From: Bordetella parapertussis
GTDB taxonomy: Bacteria > Pseudomonadota > Gammaproteobacteria > Burkholderiales > Burkholderiaceae_B
Direction: 5' to 3'
DNA: 64,000 nt
Assembly (NCBI GenBank): GCA_945865935.1
Contig: CAMBFI010000001.1
Coordinates: forward strand, 124,001 to 188,000
The notes beneath the pieces were generated by a model. The model had not been told where the DNA came from. It searched no databases and saw only the letters and a list, made by a program, of their open reading frames with translations. Of the stretch, positions 1 to 8,382 are shown one piece after another (position 1 is the first letter of the stretch; every line of letters starts with the position of its first letter). The position numbers and the translations under genes were made by a program.

Positions 1-58
1 AATTGGTAAAAATGATGCTTCAAACCCCACAATTGTCACACAACAGCGACGTTTCCCC

Positions 59-1105
59 ATGACTCAACCACAAGCCCCTCTGACTTACCGTGACGCCGGC
101 GTCGATATTGACGCAGGTGATGCCCTTGTTGATCGCATTAAACCGATGGCTGCTCGCACCATGCGCGAAGGGGTTTTGGCTGGAATCGGTGGATTTGGAG
201 CCTTATTCGAGGTGCCCAAACGCTATAAAGAGCCTGTGCTCGTGTCCGGCACGGACGGTGTGGGAACCAAGTTGAAACTAGCCTTTGATTGGCAACGACA
301 TGACACGGTTGGTATCGATCTGGTTGCCATGAGTGTGAACGATATTTTGGTGCAGGGCGCTGAGCCGCTGTTTTTTCTGGACTATTTTGCTTGCGGCAAG
401 CTCTCGGTCGATGTGGCGGCACAAGTGGTAGGTGGAATCGCACGAGGGTGTGAGTTATCGGGTTGTGCCCTGATTGGTGGGGAAACTGCTGAAATGCCAG
501 GGATGTATCCGGATGGCGAATACGACTTGGCTGGTTTTGCAGTGGGCGCAGCAGAAAAATCAGCGCTGATTGATGGCAAGTCGATTCAGCCGGGCGATGT
601 CGTGCTGGGGTTAGCCTCTAGTGGCGCGCACTCCAACGGTTATTCCTTATTACGCAAGATTTTGCAGCGTGCTGAGGCAAAACCAGAACAGGATTTCTTT
701 GGGCAACCGCTCGCAGATGTGGTGATGGCGCCCACTCGCCTCTATGTGAAGCCTGTGCTTGCCGTGTTGAAACAGTTCGGCGCCAAAGTAAAAGGTTTAG
801 CGCACATTACGGGAGGCGGCTTGCTTGATAACGTGCCTCGTATCCTGCAACCAGGGTTGCGGGCGACGTTGCGGCGCGATGCATGGCAAATGCCCCAACT
901 ATTTACGTGGTTGCAGCAACAGGGAGGGGTCGCTGATACAGAGATGTATCGCGTCTTTAATTGTGGCGTTGGGATGGTCGTGGTTGTCAGCGCCAACGAC
1001 GCGACAGCGATCAGTCAGGCTTTGGCTGCTCAAGGTGAGACTGTCTACGCTTTAGGTGTGATTCAAGGCTGTCAGGCAACCGACGCACAGACCGTCGTGA
1101 TCTAA
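59..1105 (+). CDS. purM: Phosphoribosylformylglycinamidine cyclo-ligase (AIR synthase)
   Basis: Cytosolic purine-biosynthesis enzyme that closes FGAM to aminoimidazole ribotide using ATP. The 348-residue length is normal for PurM. Visible family motifs are GGFGALF (44-50), the nucleotide-binding stretch SGTDGVGTK (63-71), [11 protein letters not shown] (140-150) and the later glycine-rich ITGGGLLDN segment. The ATG at 59 gives a standard N-terminus, but no strong Shine-Dalgarno precedes it in the short visible upstream sequence. It faces miaA with only 23 bases between the stop codons, and I see no terminator there. Its promoter and any upstream partner lie at or beyond the window edge. Identity is secure. 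Confidence 0.97.
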   Translation: MTQPQAPLTYRDAGVDIDAGDALVDRIKPMAARTMREGVLAGIGGFGALFEVPKRYKEPVLVSGTDGVGTKLKLAFDWQRHDTVGIDLVAMSVNDILVQGAEPLFFLDYFACGKLSVDVAAQVVGGIARGCELSGCALIGGETAEMPGMYPDGEYDLAGFAVGAAEKSALIDGKSIQPGDVVLGLASSGAHSNGYSLLRKILQRAEAKPEQDFFGQPLADVVMAPTRLYVKPVLAVLKQFGAKVKGLAHITGGGLLDNVPRILQPGLRATLRRDAWQMPQLFTWLQQQGGVADTEMYRVFNCGVGMVVVVSANDATAISQALAAQGETVYALGVIQGCQATDAQTVVI

Positions 1106-1128
1106 CATGACCGCACGCTGTCCCTGCA

Positions 1129-2070
1129 CTATCTGAGTAATGCGGCAACTTCCTGCACCACTGCATCAACTGTGGTGGGTGCACACGCTTGAATTGCTTT
1201 TCGTTCTGGCAGGCTGCGCAGCCAGGTGAGCTGTCGCTTGGCGAGTTGTCGCGTCGCGGCGATCGCTTGTAGGCGTGCGGTCGGGAGATCGATTTCTCCC
1301 TCCAGCAGGCTCCAGAGTTGTCGATAGCCTACGCAGCGCACAGAAGGAAGATTCGTGTGTAAATCGCCGCGCGCGTGTAACGTTTGCACCTCTTGTAACA
1401 GTCCGGCCTCAAGCATCTGATCAAAACGCATTGCAATGGTTTGGTGCAGGACGCTTCTGTCCGCTGGTTCAAGGCTCAGCGTCAGTGTCTTGACGGGCGC
1501 GTCTCGCTGTGCCGGCGCATTGAGCAGCACCGACATCGGCGTACCCGTGATATGCCAGATCTCTAGCGCGCGTTGAATGCGCTGACTGTCATTCTGTGAC
1601 AGTCTCTTGGCAGTGTCTGGATCGATCTGTGCGAGCTCGGTATGCATCGCGGGCCAGCCAATCCTTGTGGCGCGCTGCTCCAGCTCGACCCGAACATCGG
1701 GATCTGCGCTCGGCAAATCGTTGAGTCCGTCTCGCAACGCTTTAAAGTAAAGCATCGTTCCGCCCGCGAGCAAGGGTATGTTGCCGCGCGCGCGGATTTC
1801 TTGCACACAACGCAATGCATCACGACGAAAGGTCGCAGCCGAATACGCGTCGAGAGGATCTAAAATATCTAGCAGATGATGCGCTGTGTCGAGCTGCTCT
1901 GCGCGAGAAGGCTTTGCAGTGCCGATATCCATGCCACGATAAATAGTCGCTGAGTCGACGTTGATCACTTCGATCGGCCAGCGGCTAGCAATTGCGCGTG
2001 CGGCAGCGCTTTTGCCTGAAGCGGTAGGACCCGCTAAACAGATCAATGTTGCTTCGGAGTCTTGGCTCAT
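1129..2070 (-). CDS. miaA: tRNA dimethylallyltransferase
   Basis: Transfers a dimethylallyl group to A37 of tRNAs reading UNN codons, the first step toward ms2i6A. The 313-residue protein has the P-loop GPTASGKS (14-21), the substrate motif [16 protein letters not shown] (39-54) and [12 protein letters not shown] (101-112), all typical of MiaA. The ATG overlaps the TGA of mutL in an ATGA junction, so translation is probably coupled to mutL. It is the last gene of the minus-strand run tsaE-amiC-mutL-miaA. Length and domain layout are normal. Confidence 0.97.
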   Translation of the reverse strand: MSQDSEATLICLAGPTASGKSAAARAIASRWPIEVINVDSATIYRGMDIGTAKPSRAEQLDTAHHLLDILDPLDAYSAATFRRDALRCVQEIRARGNIPLLAGGTMLYFKALRDGLNDLPSADPDVRVELEQRATRIGWPAMHTELAQIDPDTAKRLSQNDSQRIQRALEIWHITGTPMSVLLNAPAQRDAPVKTLTLSLEPADRSVLHQTIAMRFDQMLEAGLLQEVQTLHARGDLHTNLPSVRCVGYRQLWSLLEGEIDLPTARLQAIAATRQLAKRQLTWLRSLPERKAIQACAPTTVDAVVQEVAALLR

Positions 2071-3896
2071 TGGCCGCGCAAAAATAATTTATCTAACTCT
2101 GAAACATTCCAGTGCACCCAGGTAGGGCGTCCATGGTTGCACTGATCAGCGCGCTCAGTTTGTTCCATTTGTCTAAGTAGGGCATTCATCTCTTCGATCG
2201 TGAGTTGACGATTGGCCCGCACCGCGCCATGACAAGCCATTGTCGCAAGAAGAGTATTGCGTTGTTCGGTGAGCAGTCTGCTTGCCCCGACTTGTTCGAG
2301 GTCACGCAGCACGCCTCTTGCTAAGGCTTCGAGGTCCCCACGCGCGAGCAGTGCCGGAACGCAGCGCAGGGTGAGGGCGTGCGGTCCGGAAGCAGCCATT
2401 TCAAATCCTAGTGCGGCGAGTTGCTCGTGGCATTCTTCAGCCAGCGCAACCTCTTTGTCGGTCACGCGAAACACGACAGGCACTAATAGTGTTTGCTGTG
2501 GCATCGTTTGTGAGTCGAGTGCGTGCTTGAGTTGTTCGTAGACGACGCGTTCGTGTGCGGCGTGCATGTCGATGAGCGCGAGACCTGCGCTGGTCTGAGA
2601 CAAGATATAAATGCCGTGCACCTGCGCCAGCGCACGCCCTAATGGCCAGGCTGGAGCGTCTTGGGCGGCGGGTTGATACAGTGCTTCCCACGCGGGAAGT
2701 CCTCCGGAGATGCTTGTAGGTTCTCTGAGGTGTAGTGCGGATTGAGAGCCTTGTTGCCAAGTTGGGCTGTACGGCAAAGGAGTCGAGGAGAATGGTGCAG
2801 CAGAGTTGCCTGCGCCGTCACCACCCGTGCGCGGGGGCCATGGCTGCGTCGTTTGGGTGTGGCCACCTGCGGGACCGATTTGATGCGCGCCCGCCGTGCC
2901 GGATAGCGCTTGTGTCACGGCGTGCGAAACAAAGCGATGCACCGCACCTGTATCGCGAAAGCGCACTTCGTGTTTGGCCGGATGCACGTTCACATCTACA
3001 GCGCTGGGGTCAATCTGTAAAAATAAAACAAACGCTGGCTGGCGATCACCATGCAGAACGTCGGCGTAGGCACTGCGTATAGCGTGTGAGACGGTACGAT
3101 CGCGCACGTGGCGACCATTCACAAAGAGAAACTGACGATCCGCGCGTGCGCGTGCGGCAGCTGGACGCGTGATGACGCCGAGTAGGGATATTGGACCGCT
3201 TTGAGCATTGAGTTCGATGCCATGCTCATTGAATTCGTCGCCCAACACATCACTAATGCGTTTGAGTGCTGAGGCGGGTAACCATTGACGGACGGCGCGA
3301 TCGTTATGAAAGACACGAAAACTTACATCGGGAAATGCGAGCGCAATACGTTCGATCGCATCGATGCAGTGACCGAACTCGGTTGGTTCTGCGCGAAGGA
3401 ATTTGCGTCGTGCTGGTACGGCGTCAAATAGGTACTTGACCTCTACGGTCGTACCTTGTGCGCCAGCTGCGGCGACTGCCTTTGTGGTGCCGGGTTCCAG
3501 GCTCCAAGCGTGATCCGCATCGCGCGTGCGTGAAATAAGTGTGAGTTGAGAAACCGCTGCAATGGAGGCCAGCGCTTCACCCCGAAAGCCCATCGAGTGC
3601 ACCGATTCAAGCTCATCAAGCGAGGTGATCTTGCTTGTCGCATGTCGCGTCAGGGCAAGGGATAGCTCATCTGAAGGAATCCCCATGCCGTCATCAATGA
3701 CTGCGATCCGTCTGATGCCACCTGCTTCTAAGCGAATCTCCACAGATTGTGCCCCAGCGTCGACTGCGTTCTCGACGAGTTCTTTGAGTACGGAGGCGGG
3801 TCGCTCAATGACCTCGCCGGCTGCGATTTGGCTAATTAGTAGGTCGGGGAGAGCGCAAATGGGACGGCGGTTTGACATGGCGGGCGCAACAAACAT
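2067..3896 (-). CDS. mutL: DNA mismatch repair protein MutL, endonuclease type
   Basis: Mismatch-repair coordinator linking MutS to strand removal. The N-terminal GHKL ATPase shows [12 protein letters not shown] (38-49), DDGMGI (68-73) and GFRGEAL (103-109). A low-complexity linker follows, then the C-terminal dimerisation domain. That domain carries [12 protein letters not shown] (443-454), a form of the metal-binding endonuclease motif D-x-H-A-x2-E-x4-E, plus ACHGAVRAN (about 554) and CNHGRP (586-591). This indicates a nicking MutL, as in bacteria without MutH, and unlike the E. coli protein. The first ATG (3896) has a weak AGG upstream; a start at 3878 (MSNRRP) is also plausible. It overlaps miaA by 4 bases. 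Confidence 0.96.
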   Translation of the reverse strand: MFVAPAMSNRRPICALPDLLISQIAAGEVIERPASVLKELVENAVDAGAQSVEIRLEAGGIRRIAVIDDGMGIPSDELSLALTRHATSKITSLDELESVHSMGFRGEALASIAAVSQLTLISRTRDADHAWSLEPGTTKAVAAAGAQGTTVEVKYLFDAVPARRKFLRAEPTEFGHCIDAIERIALAFPDVSFRVFHNDRAVRQWLPASALKRISDVLGDEFNEHGIELNAQSGPISLLGVITRPAAARARADRQFLFVNGRHVRDRTVSHAIRSAYADVLHGDRQPAFVLFLQIDPSAVDVNVHPAKHEVRFRDTGAVHRFVSHAVTQALSGTAGAHQIGPAGGHTQTTQPWPPRTGGDGAGNSAAPFSSTPLPYSPTWQQGSQSALHLREPTSISGGLPAWEALYQPAAQDAPAWPLGRALAQVHGIYILSQTSAGLALIDMHAAHERVVYEQLKHALDSQTMPQQTLLVPVVFRVTDKEVALAEECHEQLAALGFEMAASGPHALTLRCVPALLARGDLEALARGVLRDLEQVGASRLLTEQRNTLLATMACHGAVRANRQLTIEEMNALLRQMEQTERADQCNHGRPTWVHWNVSELDKLFLRGQ

Positions 3897-3941
3897 GAAA
3901 CGCCTATTTTAGAGCTATGTCCAAGCCCTCGGGGCTAAAAC

Positions 3942-5303
3942 CTAACGCGAGGCGATCAAATGTGGGTTTGTGACAAAGAAGCGATGGATACCGCTGTGTA
4001 GCGCCTGTGCAAATTTATCTTGAGAGCCTTGACTGCGCAGCATGCGCTCTTCTTCGGGATTACTAATAAAGGCGGTTTCGACCAAAACGGATGGCATATC
4101 TGGGGCTTTGAGGACCGCAAACCCCGCAAACTCAACTTGTGGCTTGTGCAGACGGTAGACGTTTTTGAGTTCGTCGAGCATTCGGCTTGCGAGATTAGTG
4201 GAGTCTTTAATTTGAGCGGTAGTCGATAGGTCGAGCAAAATCCGCGCGACGTTTTGATTTTGTACGTTGAGGTTCACTCCGCCAATCAGATCCGCAGCAT
4301 TTTCTTTTTGCGCGAGCCAGCTTGCCGAGGTGCTCGACGCGCCGCGATCTGAGAGGACGTAGACGGAACTCCCGCCGGCGGTAGGACGAATGAAGGCATC
4401 GGCGTGGATCGATACAAAGAGATCCGCTTTGACGCGGCGAGCTTTTTCGACCCGTACATGTAGGGGAACGAAGTAATCACCGTCTCGCGTCAAATAGGCG
4501 CGCATGCCCGGCGTCGCATCGATGCGTGCTTTCAATTTCTGTGCGATGGCCAGCACGACATCTTTTTCGTATGTGCCGCCCTTGCCGATTGCACCAGGGT
4601 CTTCTCCCCCGTGTCCCGGGTCCAATGCAATCGTGATGGTGCGGCCACGCCGATTATTTGGTTGTGGGGATACTTTGGCTTCAAGCGGGGGGGCAATGGA
4701 GCTTGGAATGACCGGCGTAGTCGCCATGCCGGTGCCCTTGGAGTTGCGTCCGATGTCTTCGAGAATGCGCGCGAGAGGATCCTCTTCCATCTTCTGCGGA
4801 TTCTTTTTAAGCAGAGCCGCCAAAGGGTCTTGTGCGTTTTTCGGATACAAATCTAGAACGAGTCGGAACTTGTAGTTGCCGACTGGTTTGAGCGTAAAGA
4901 CTTGTGGTGCGATCGCTTGTTTTAAATCGAACACAATACGCACGACATTGGAACGGTTCTGCGCAACACGTAGCGAGCGAATGTAGGGATCGTCAGGCCG
5001 GACTTTGCGCACGAGCTCATTGAGCGCAGGGTTGGCATCCATACCTTGGATATCAACCACCATGCGATGGGGATTTTTGAGCGTGAAATGCTCAGCGCGT
5101 AATTCGCTATCAAGCTCGAGCGTGACGCGTGTGTATTCTTCGGCGGGCCAAGTGCGCACGGCAAGTAATTGCGCGGCCATCGCAATGCGAGGAATAACTG
5201 GAAGTAATAAAAGAGTCGTGGCGGCGCCCAAGAGGCGACGTCGGCTTAGCGCTCGAGTGTCTGACGGCTGATCGTCAGGAGAGGAGGCAAAGCGTTGATC
5301 CAT
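3942..5303 (-). CDS. amiC: N-acetylmuramoyl-L-alanine amidase AmiC, Tat-exported
   Basis: Periplasmic zinc amidase that cleaves stem peptides from septal murein during cell separation. The 453-residue protein has a twin-arginine-type leader (SRRRLLG at 20-26, hydrophobic stretch, AMA near 41-43). An AMIN targeting domain spans roughly 45-150, a proline-rich linker follows, and the Amidase_3 domain starts at about 222. Expected zinc and catalytic residues are H231 (DPGHGG), E246, H300 (SIHADA) and E409 (VETAFISN). The start lies 58 bases inside the 3' end of tsaE, and no later ATG precedes the Tat motif, so the overlap appears real. Tat export fits amidases that must fold with zinc before export. 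Confidence 0.95.
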   Translation of the reverse strand: MDQRFASSPDDQPSDTRALSRRRLLGAATTLLLLPVIPRIAMAAQLLAVRTWPAEEYTRVTLELDSELRAEHFTLKNPHRMVVDIQGMDANPALNELVRKVRPDDPYIRSLRVAQNRSNVVRIVFDLKQAIAPQVFTLKPVGNYKFRLVLDLYPKNAQDPLAALLKKNPQKMEEDPLARILEDIGRNSKGTGMATTPVIPSSIAPPLEAKVSPQPNNRRGRTITIALDPGHGGEDPGAIGKGGTYEKDVVLAIAQKLKARIDATPGMRAYLTRDGDYFVPLHVRVEKARRVKADLFVSIHADAFIRPTAGGSSVYVLSDRGASSTSASWLAQKENAADLIGGVNLNVQNQNVARILLDLSTTAQIKDSTNLASRMLDELKNVYRLHKPQVEFAGFAVLKAPDMPSVLVETAFISNPEEERMLRSQGSQDKFAQALHSGIHRFFVTNPHLIASR

Positions 5304-5791
5304 GAAAGCCCTTTTTCTGAATACGCACTAAGTGTCGCTATGCGGCCTAATCCGGCATAACTGAGCTCAATCAACAAATCTGGATCGCTCAATAAATTAC
5401 CCGCGCGCTCTGGCCATTCAATCAAAATTAGCGCGTTGTTCTTAAAGAGATCGCGAAACCCAGCATCCAGCCAATCTGCGGTTTCGCTAAATCTATAAAA
5501 ATCAAGATGATAGAAGTATAAGCTAGAAACTTTATAAGATTCAAGTAGTGCGTAACTGGGACTTTTAATTCTTCCGGAAATGTTGCACTGCCGCAAAAAT
5601 GCGCGAACCAGAGCAGTCTTACCTGCCCCTAAGTCACCTTTGAGATGGATACGGCCCCCTGCAGAGGGTCCCGGCAGCAGTTTTCCTAGGGCATCGGGTT
5701 TCAGCGCCGCAGCAAGATGGGCGAGCGCTTGACCTAATCGGTCGGTCGCGTGCTCGTCGGGAAGCTCAAGGGTGAATGGGGTTTGAGTCAT
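5246..5791 (-). CDS. tsaE: tRNA threonylcarbamoyladenosine biosynthesis ATPase TsaE
   Basis: ATPase of the TsaBDE complex that makes t6A37 on ANN-decoding tRNAs. The 181-residue protein shows the P-loop GDLGAGKT (52-59), the family segment SPSYALLESY (77-86), HLDFYR (95-100) and IEWPER (124-129). The last two are characteristic of TsaE/YjeE. It heads the minus-strand run tsaE-amiC-mutL-miaA and overlaps amiC by 58 bases. Its ATG overlaps the TGA of a short upstream frame (5788-5889) in an ATGA junction. A YciO/Sua5-family protein that could act in or near the same pathway is encoded at 55308. Confidence 0.95.
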   Translation of the reverse strand: MTQTPFTLELPDEHATDRLGQALAHLAAALKPDALGKLLPGPSAGGRIHLKGDLGAGKTALVRAFLRQCNISGRIKSPSYALLESYKVSSLYFYHLDFYRFSETADWLDAGFRDLFKNNALILIEWPERAGNLLSDPDLLIELSYAGLGRIATLSAYSEKGLSWINALPPLLTISRQTLER

Positions 5792-5889
5792 TCGGTTTTA
5801 GGAGATGAGCGATAACCAGATTTCCGGTTTAACAACCAGCCGAAAATGATGATCAGAAAATCTGGCAAGACAAGCAATGCGGCGGACAT
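5788..5889 (-). pseudogene. 33-codon stub resembling the N-terminus of an AEC-family permease
   Basis: This short frame reads MSAALLVLPDFLIIIFGWLL and then a basic tail before a TGA that overlaps the tsaE ATG. One hydrophobic helix with the LVLPDF...GWLL pattern resembles the first transmembrane helix of AEC (auxin efflux carrier) permeases, which have about ten helices. The simplest reading is a deletion scar in which the 5' end of a permease gene was fused just ahead of tsaE. A functional 33-residue membrane peptide coupled to tsaE is the alternative. There is no convincing ribosome-binding site. The resemblance is from memory of the family and was not tested by alignment. Confidence 0.3.
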
Positions 5890-5945
5890 GAAATAGGGTT
5901 GCTCGTGAGAGATATGAATAGACTGAATGCTACTATCGTCTGGCA

Positions 5946-6845
5946 ATGAATGCACCCGAGTCCGCCGCAATTAGTGCTTTTATCGATGCCGTCTGGCTCG
6001 AAGACGGCCTCTCGACCAATACGCTTGCCGCGTATCGACGCGACTTAGCTGCTTTTGAGCAGTGGCTGCTGGCTGAACGCGGACTAGATATCGACCGTGC
6101 GCGCGAGGGCGATCTGCAAGCCTGGTTCGCGGCCAAGCATGCAGAAACAAAACCGAGTACTGCGAATAGACGGCTTGCGACGCTGCGACGCTATTACCTG
6201 TGGGCGCTGCGTCATCAGCGTGTGTCGGCCGATCCTTGTTTGCAGCTTACGTCGGCGCGACAGGCCTTGCGGATTCCTAAGACCTTGTCGGAAGCGCAGG
6301 TTGAGGCTTTATTGAAGCAGCCGCCTTTGCATACGCCGCGTGGCTTGCGCGATCGAGCAATGCTAGAGGTTCTTTACGCCACTGGCTTGCGGGTATCAGA
6401 GTTAGTCAGTCTGGCGGCTTTAGATGTGAGTTTGGGGGATGGCGTTGTGCGTGTCGTGCAAGGCAAGGGCGGTAAGGATCGTCTCGTACCGCTTGGTGCA
6501 GAGGCCGCGCACTGGATAACAACCTACTTAAAAGAGGCCCGACCGTCCCTCATGGGGGCGCGGACTTCGGCCGCTCTGTTTGTGACGGCCCGAGCCACTC
6601 CGATGACGCGTCAGTCGTTTTGGTTGTTAATTAAGAAATACGCGGTATTAGCGGGTGTTCATGCGCCTTTATCCCCCCATGTATTGCGCCATGCGTTTGC
6701 CACGCATTTGCTCAATCACGGCGCGGATTTGCGGGTGGTGCAGATGTTGCTCGGGCATGCGGATATCTCGACGACGCAGATTTATACACACGTCGCCCGA
6801 GAGCGACTTAAATCGTTGCACGCACAGCATCACCCGAGAGGCTGA
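5946..6845 (+). CDS. xerD: Site-specific tyrosine recombinase XerD
   Basis: Resolves chromosome dimers at dif together with XerC at the FtsK-marked septum. The 299-residue protein has an N-terminal SAM-like DNA-binding domain (about 10-95) and a C-terminal catalytic domain. Active-site residues are R149 (ATGLRVSELV), K174 (QGKGGKD), H245 and R248 (SPHVLRHAFATHLL), H271 (LLGHADISTTQIY) and nucleophile Y280. Length and motif order match XerC/XerD; XerD is preferred over XerC on N-terminal pattern and the lack of a dapF neighbour. The start at 5946 has no strong Shine-Dalgarno. A tRNA-Arg gene follows 30 bases downstream. Confidence 0.93.
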   Translation: MNAPESAAISAFIDAVWLEDGLSTNTLAAYRRDLAAFEQWLLAERGLDIDRAREGDLQAWFAAKHAETKPSTANRRLATLRRYYLWALRHQRVSADPCLQLTSARQALRIPKTLSEAQVEALLKQPPLHTPRGLRDRAMLEVLYATGLRVSELVSLAALDVSLGDGVVRVVQGKGGKDRLVPLGAEAAHWITTYLKEARPSLMGARTSAALFVTARATPMTRQSFWLLIKKYAVLAGVHAPLSPHVLRHAFATHLLNHGADLRVVQMLLGHADISTTQIYTHVARERLKSLHAQHHPRG

Positions 6846-6875
6846 GCAGGGCGCTCCTTGCTAAACTAGGGCTTC

Positions 6876-6951
6876 GCCGCCGTAACTCAGTGGATAGAGT
6901 ACCTTCCTCCTAAGAAGGGAGTCGGACGTTCGATTCGTCTCGGCGGCGCCA
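6876..6951 (+). tRNA. tRNA-Arg (anticodon CCT)
   Basis: The 76-base cloverleaf has a perfect 7-bp acceptor stem (GCCGCCG with CGGCGGC), discriminator G and an encoded CCA. The anticodon stem CCTTC/GAAGG encloses the loop CTCCTAA, which gives anticodon CCT and decodes AGG. The T-arm carries GTTCGATTC. It lies between xerD and an MFS transporter gene that starts 26 bases downstream. No duplicated 3' tRNA segment marking an integrated element was seen nearby. Confidence 0.96.
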
Positions 6952-6977
6952 TTTGTTTTCTTTTTGAGTTCATCACC

Positions 6978-8213
6978 ATGACGCAACACGCAGAAGAACG
7001 TAACCCGGGTTTGCTAGACAACCCGCTCGCACTCCGAACGATCGTGTTGGGCACCTTGATTGTGTTGCTTGCCATGGGCACGCGGGCCACGATTGGGTTG
7101 TTTGTCCAGCCGGTGGGGCTTGACCGGGGTTGGGAGCGCGAAGTTTTTTCCATGGCGTTTGCGTTACAGAATCTAGTGTGGGGTTTTGGCGCAATTGGCG
7201 CCGGCATGATGGCGGATCGTTTCGGTTCGGGCAGAACGATTGCAATGTGTGTGGTGTTTTATGCGGTGGGCTTGCTAGGCACTCGTTTTTCTTCAACGGA
7301 GCTTGAATTCTATTTGAGTGCCGGGGTGTTAATTGGCCTCGGTCAGGCAGGCACGACCTTTGCTGTGATTTTGCCGGTCATTGCGCGCACGGTTCCCTTG
7401 TCATCGCGCAGCACGGCGATGGGAATTGCAAGCGCAGGGGGATCACTAGGACAATTTCTGGTGGTACCGACCGGTCAGCTATTGATCGATTCTCTAGATT
7501 GGAGCGGAGCCTATCTCGTGCTTTCTATGGTGCTTGCAGCGACACTGCCGTTGGTGTGGTTTCTGCGAGGAAAGCCCGGAGCAAGCGCGGGTCCGCAGCA
7601 GTCAATGTTCTCGGCAATCGGGCAGGCGTTAAGGCATCCGACTTTTCATTTTTTGTTTTGGGGCTATTTTGTTTGTGGTTTTCATACGGCCTTTATTACC
7701 TTGCATTTGCCGGCCTTTGTCGTGGACAACGGGTTGAACGCAAGTACGGGTGCGTTTGCAATCGGCCTGATTGGCTTGTTTAACGTGTTTGGTTCGTTTA
7801 TGGCGGGTAAGCTCGGTGGGACACACAGCAAAAAGAATTTACTCGCTGGCTTGTATGCCCTGCGTGCGGTGGGTCTCATCTGGATTCTCGCGATGCCGAC
7901 GTCTTCCTGGGTAGTCTATGTGTTTGCTGCGTGGATGGGCGTGTTCTGGCTTGGTACTGTCCCGCTGACGCTAGGATTGATCGGGCAGATTTATGGTTTG
8001 CGTTTTGCTGCAACCTTGTCCGGTATGGTTTTCTTGGGACATCAACTTGGAAGCTTTACAGGCGTCTGGCTGGGTGGTCGGGTACAGGCCGTGACGGGAA
8101 GTTATGATTTGGTGTGGTGGCTCGGGATTTTGTTGTCCTTAATGGCTGCGGCCTTATGCCTGCCTGTTCGTGAAGCGCCTATTCATGCGCAACAACTCGC
8201 TAAAGTCGCTTAA
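6978..8213 (+). CDS. Major facilitator superfamily transporter
   Basis: Inner-membrane secondary transporter of about 411 residues with around 12 hydrophobic segments. It has the MFS loop-2 motif as GMMADRFGSGRT (about 76-87). The N-terminus (LGTLIVLLAMGTRATIGLFVQP) and the overall layout resemble the oxalate/formate-antiporter-like and monocarboxylate-type MFS group common in Burkholderiales. The substrate cannot be read from sequence. Neighbouring genes (tRNA-Arg upstream, a small membrane peptide and DNA-repair genes downstream) give no clue to the cargo. Confidence 0.85.
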   Translation: MTQHAEERNPGLLDNPLALRTIVLGTLIVLLAMGTRATIGLFVQPVGLDRGWEREVFSMAFALQNLVWGFGAIGAGMMADRFGSGRTIAMCVVFYAVGLLGTRFSSTELEFYLSAGVLIGLGQAGTTFAVILPVIARTVPLSSRSTAMGIASAGGSLGQFLVVPTGQLLIDSLDWSGAYLVLSMVLAATLPLVWFLRGKPGASAGPQQSMFSAIGQALRHPTFHFLFWGYFVCGFHTAFITLHLPAFVVDNGLNASTGAFAIGLIGLFNVFGSFMAGKLGGTHSKKNLLAGLYALRAVGLIWILAMPTSSWVVYVFAAWMGVFWLGTVPLTLGLIGQIYGLRFAATLSGMVFLGHQLGSFTGVWLGGRVQAVTGSYDLVWWLGILLSLMAAALCLPVREAPIHAQQLAKVA

Positions 8214-8228
8214 TCCTCTTGGGGTGTT

Positions 8229-8372
8229 ATGCAAACACGTGTCAAGCAACGACTGATGTGGATAGCGGGGGGCGCACTGCTCTGCGTTGTTCTCGTTGCC
8301 GGCCTTGTCGGTTACACGACGCCGGGCATGCGTTTGAACTGGGAAAGTATCGCCGCGCTATGCGGTTTCTGA
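8229..8372 (+). CDS. Small single-pass membrane peptide (47 residues)
   Basis: An ATG frame of 47 residues begins MQTRVKQRLMW and has one hydrophobic helix (about 11-28) after a basic N-terminus, so an N-in single-pass topology is expected. It ends with a short region containing W39 and C45. A GGGGTG sequence four bases upstream of the ATG could act as a ribosome-binding site. It sits 15 bases after the MFS gene and 10 bases before the AddB-like gene, in the same direction, so it is probably co-transcribed. I do not recognise a family. It could be a real small protein or filler between operon genes. Confidence 0.45.
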   Translation: MQTRVKQRLMWIAGGALLCVVLVAGLVGYTTPGMRLNWESIAALCGF

Positions 8373-8382
8373 TCAGCGTCTC

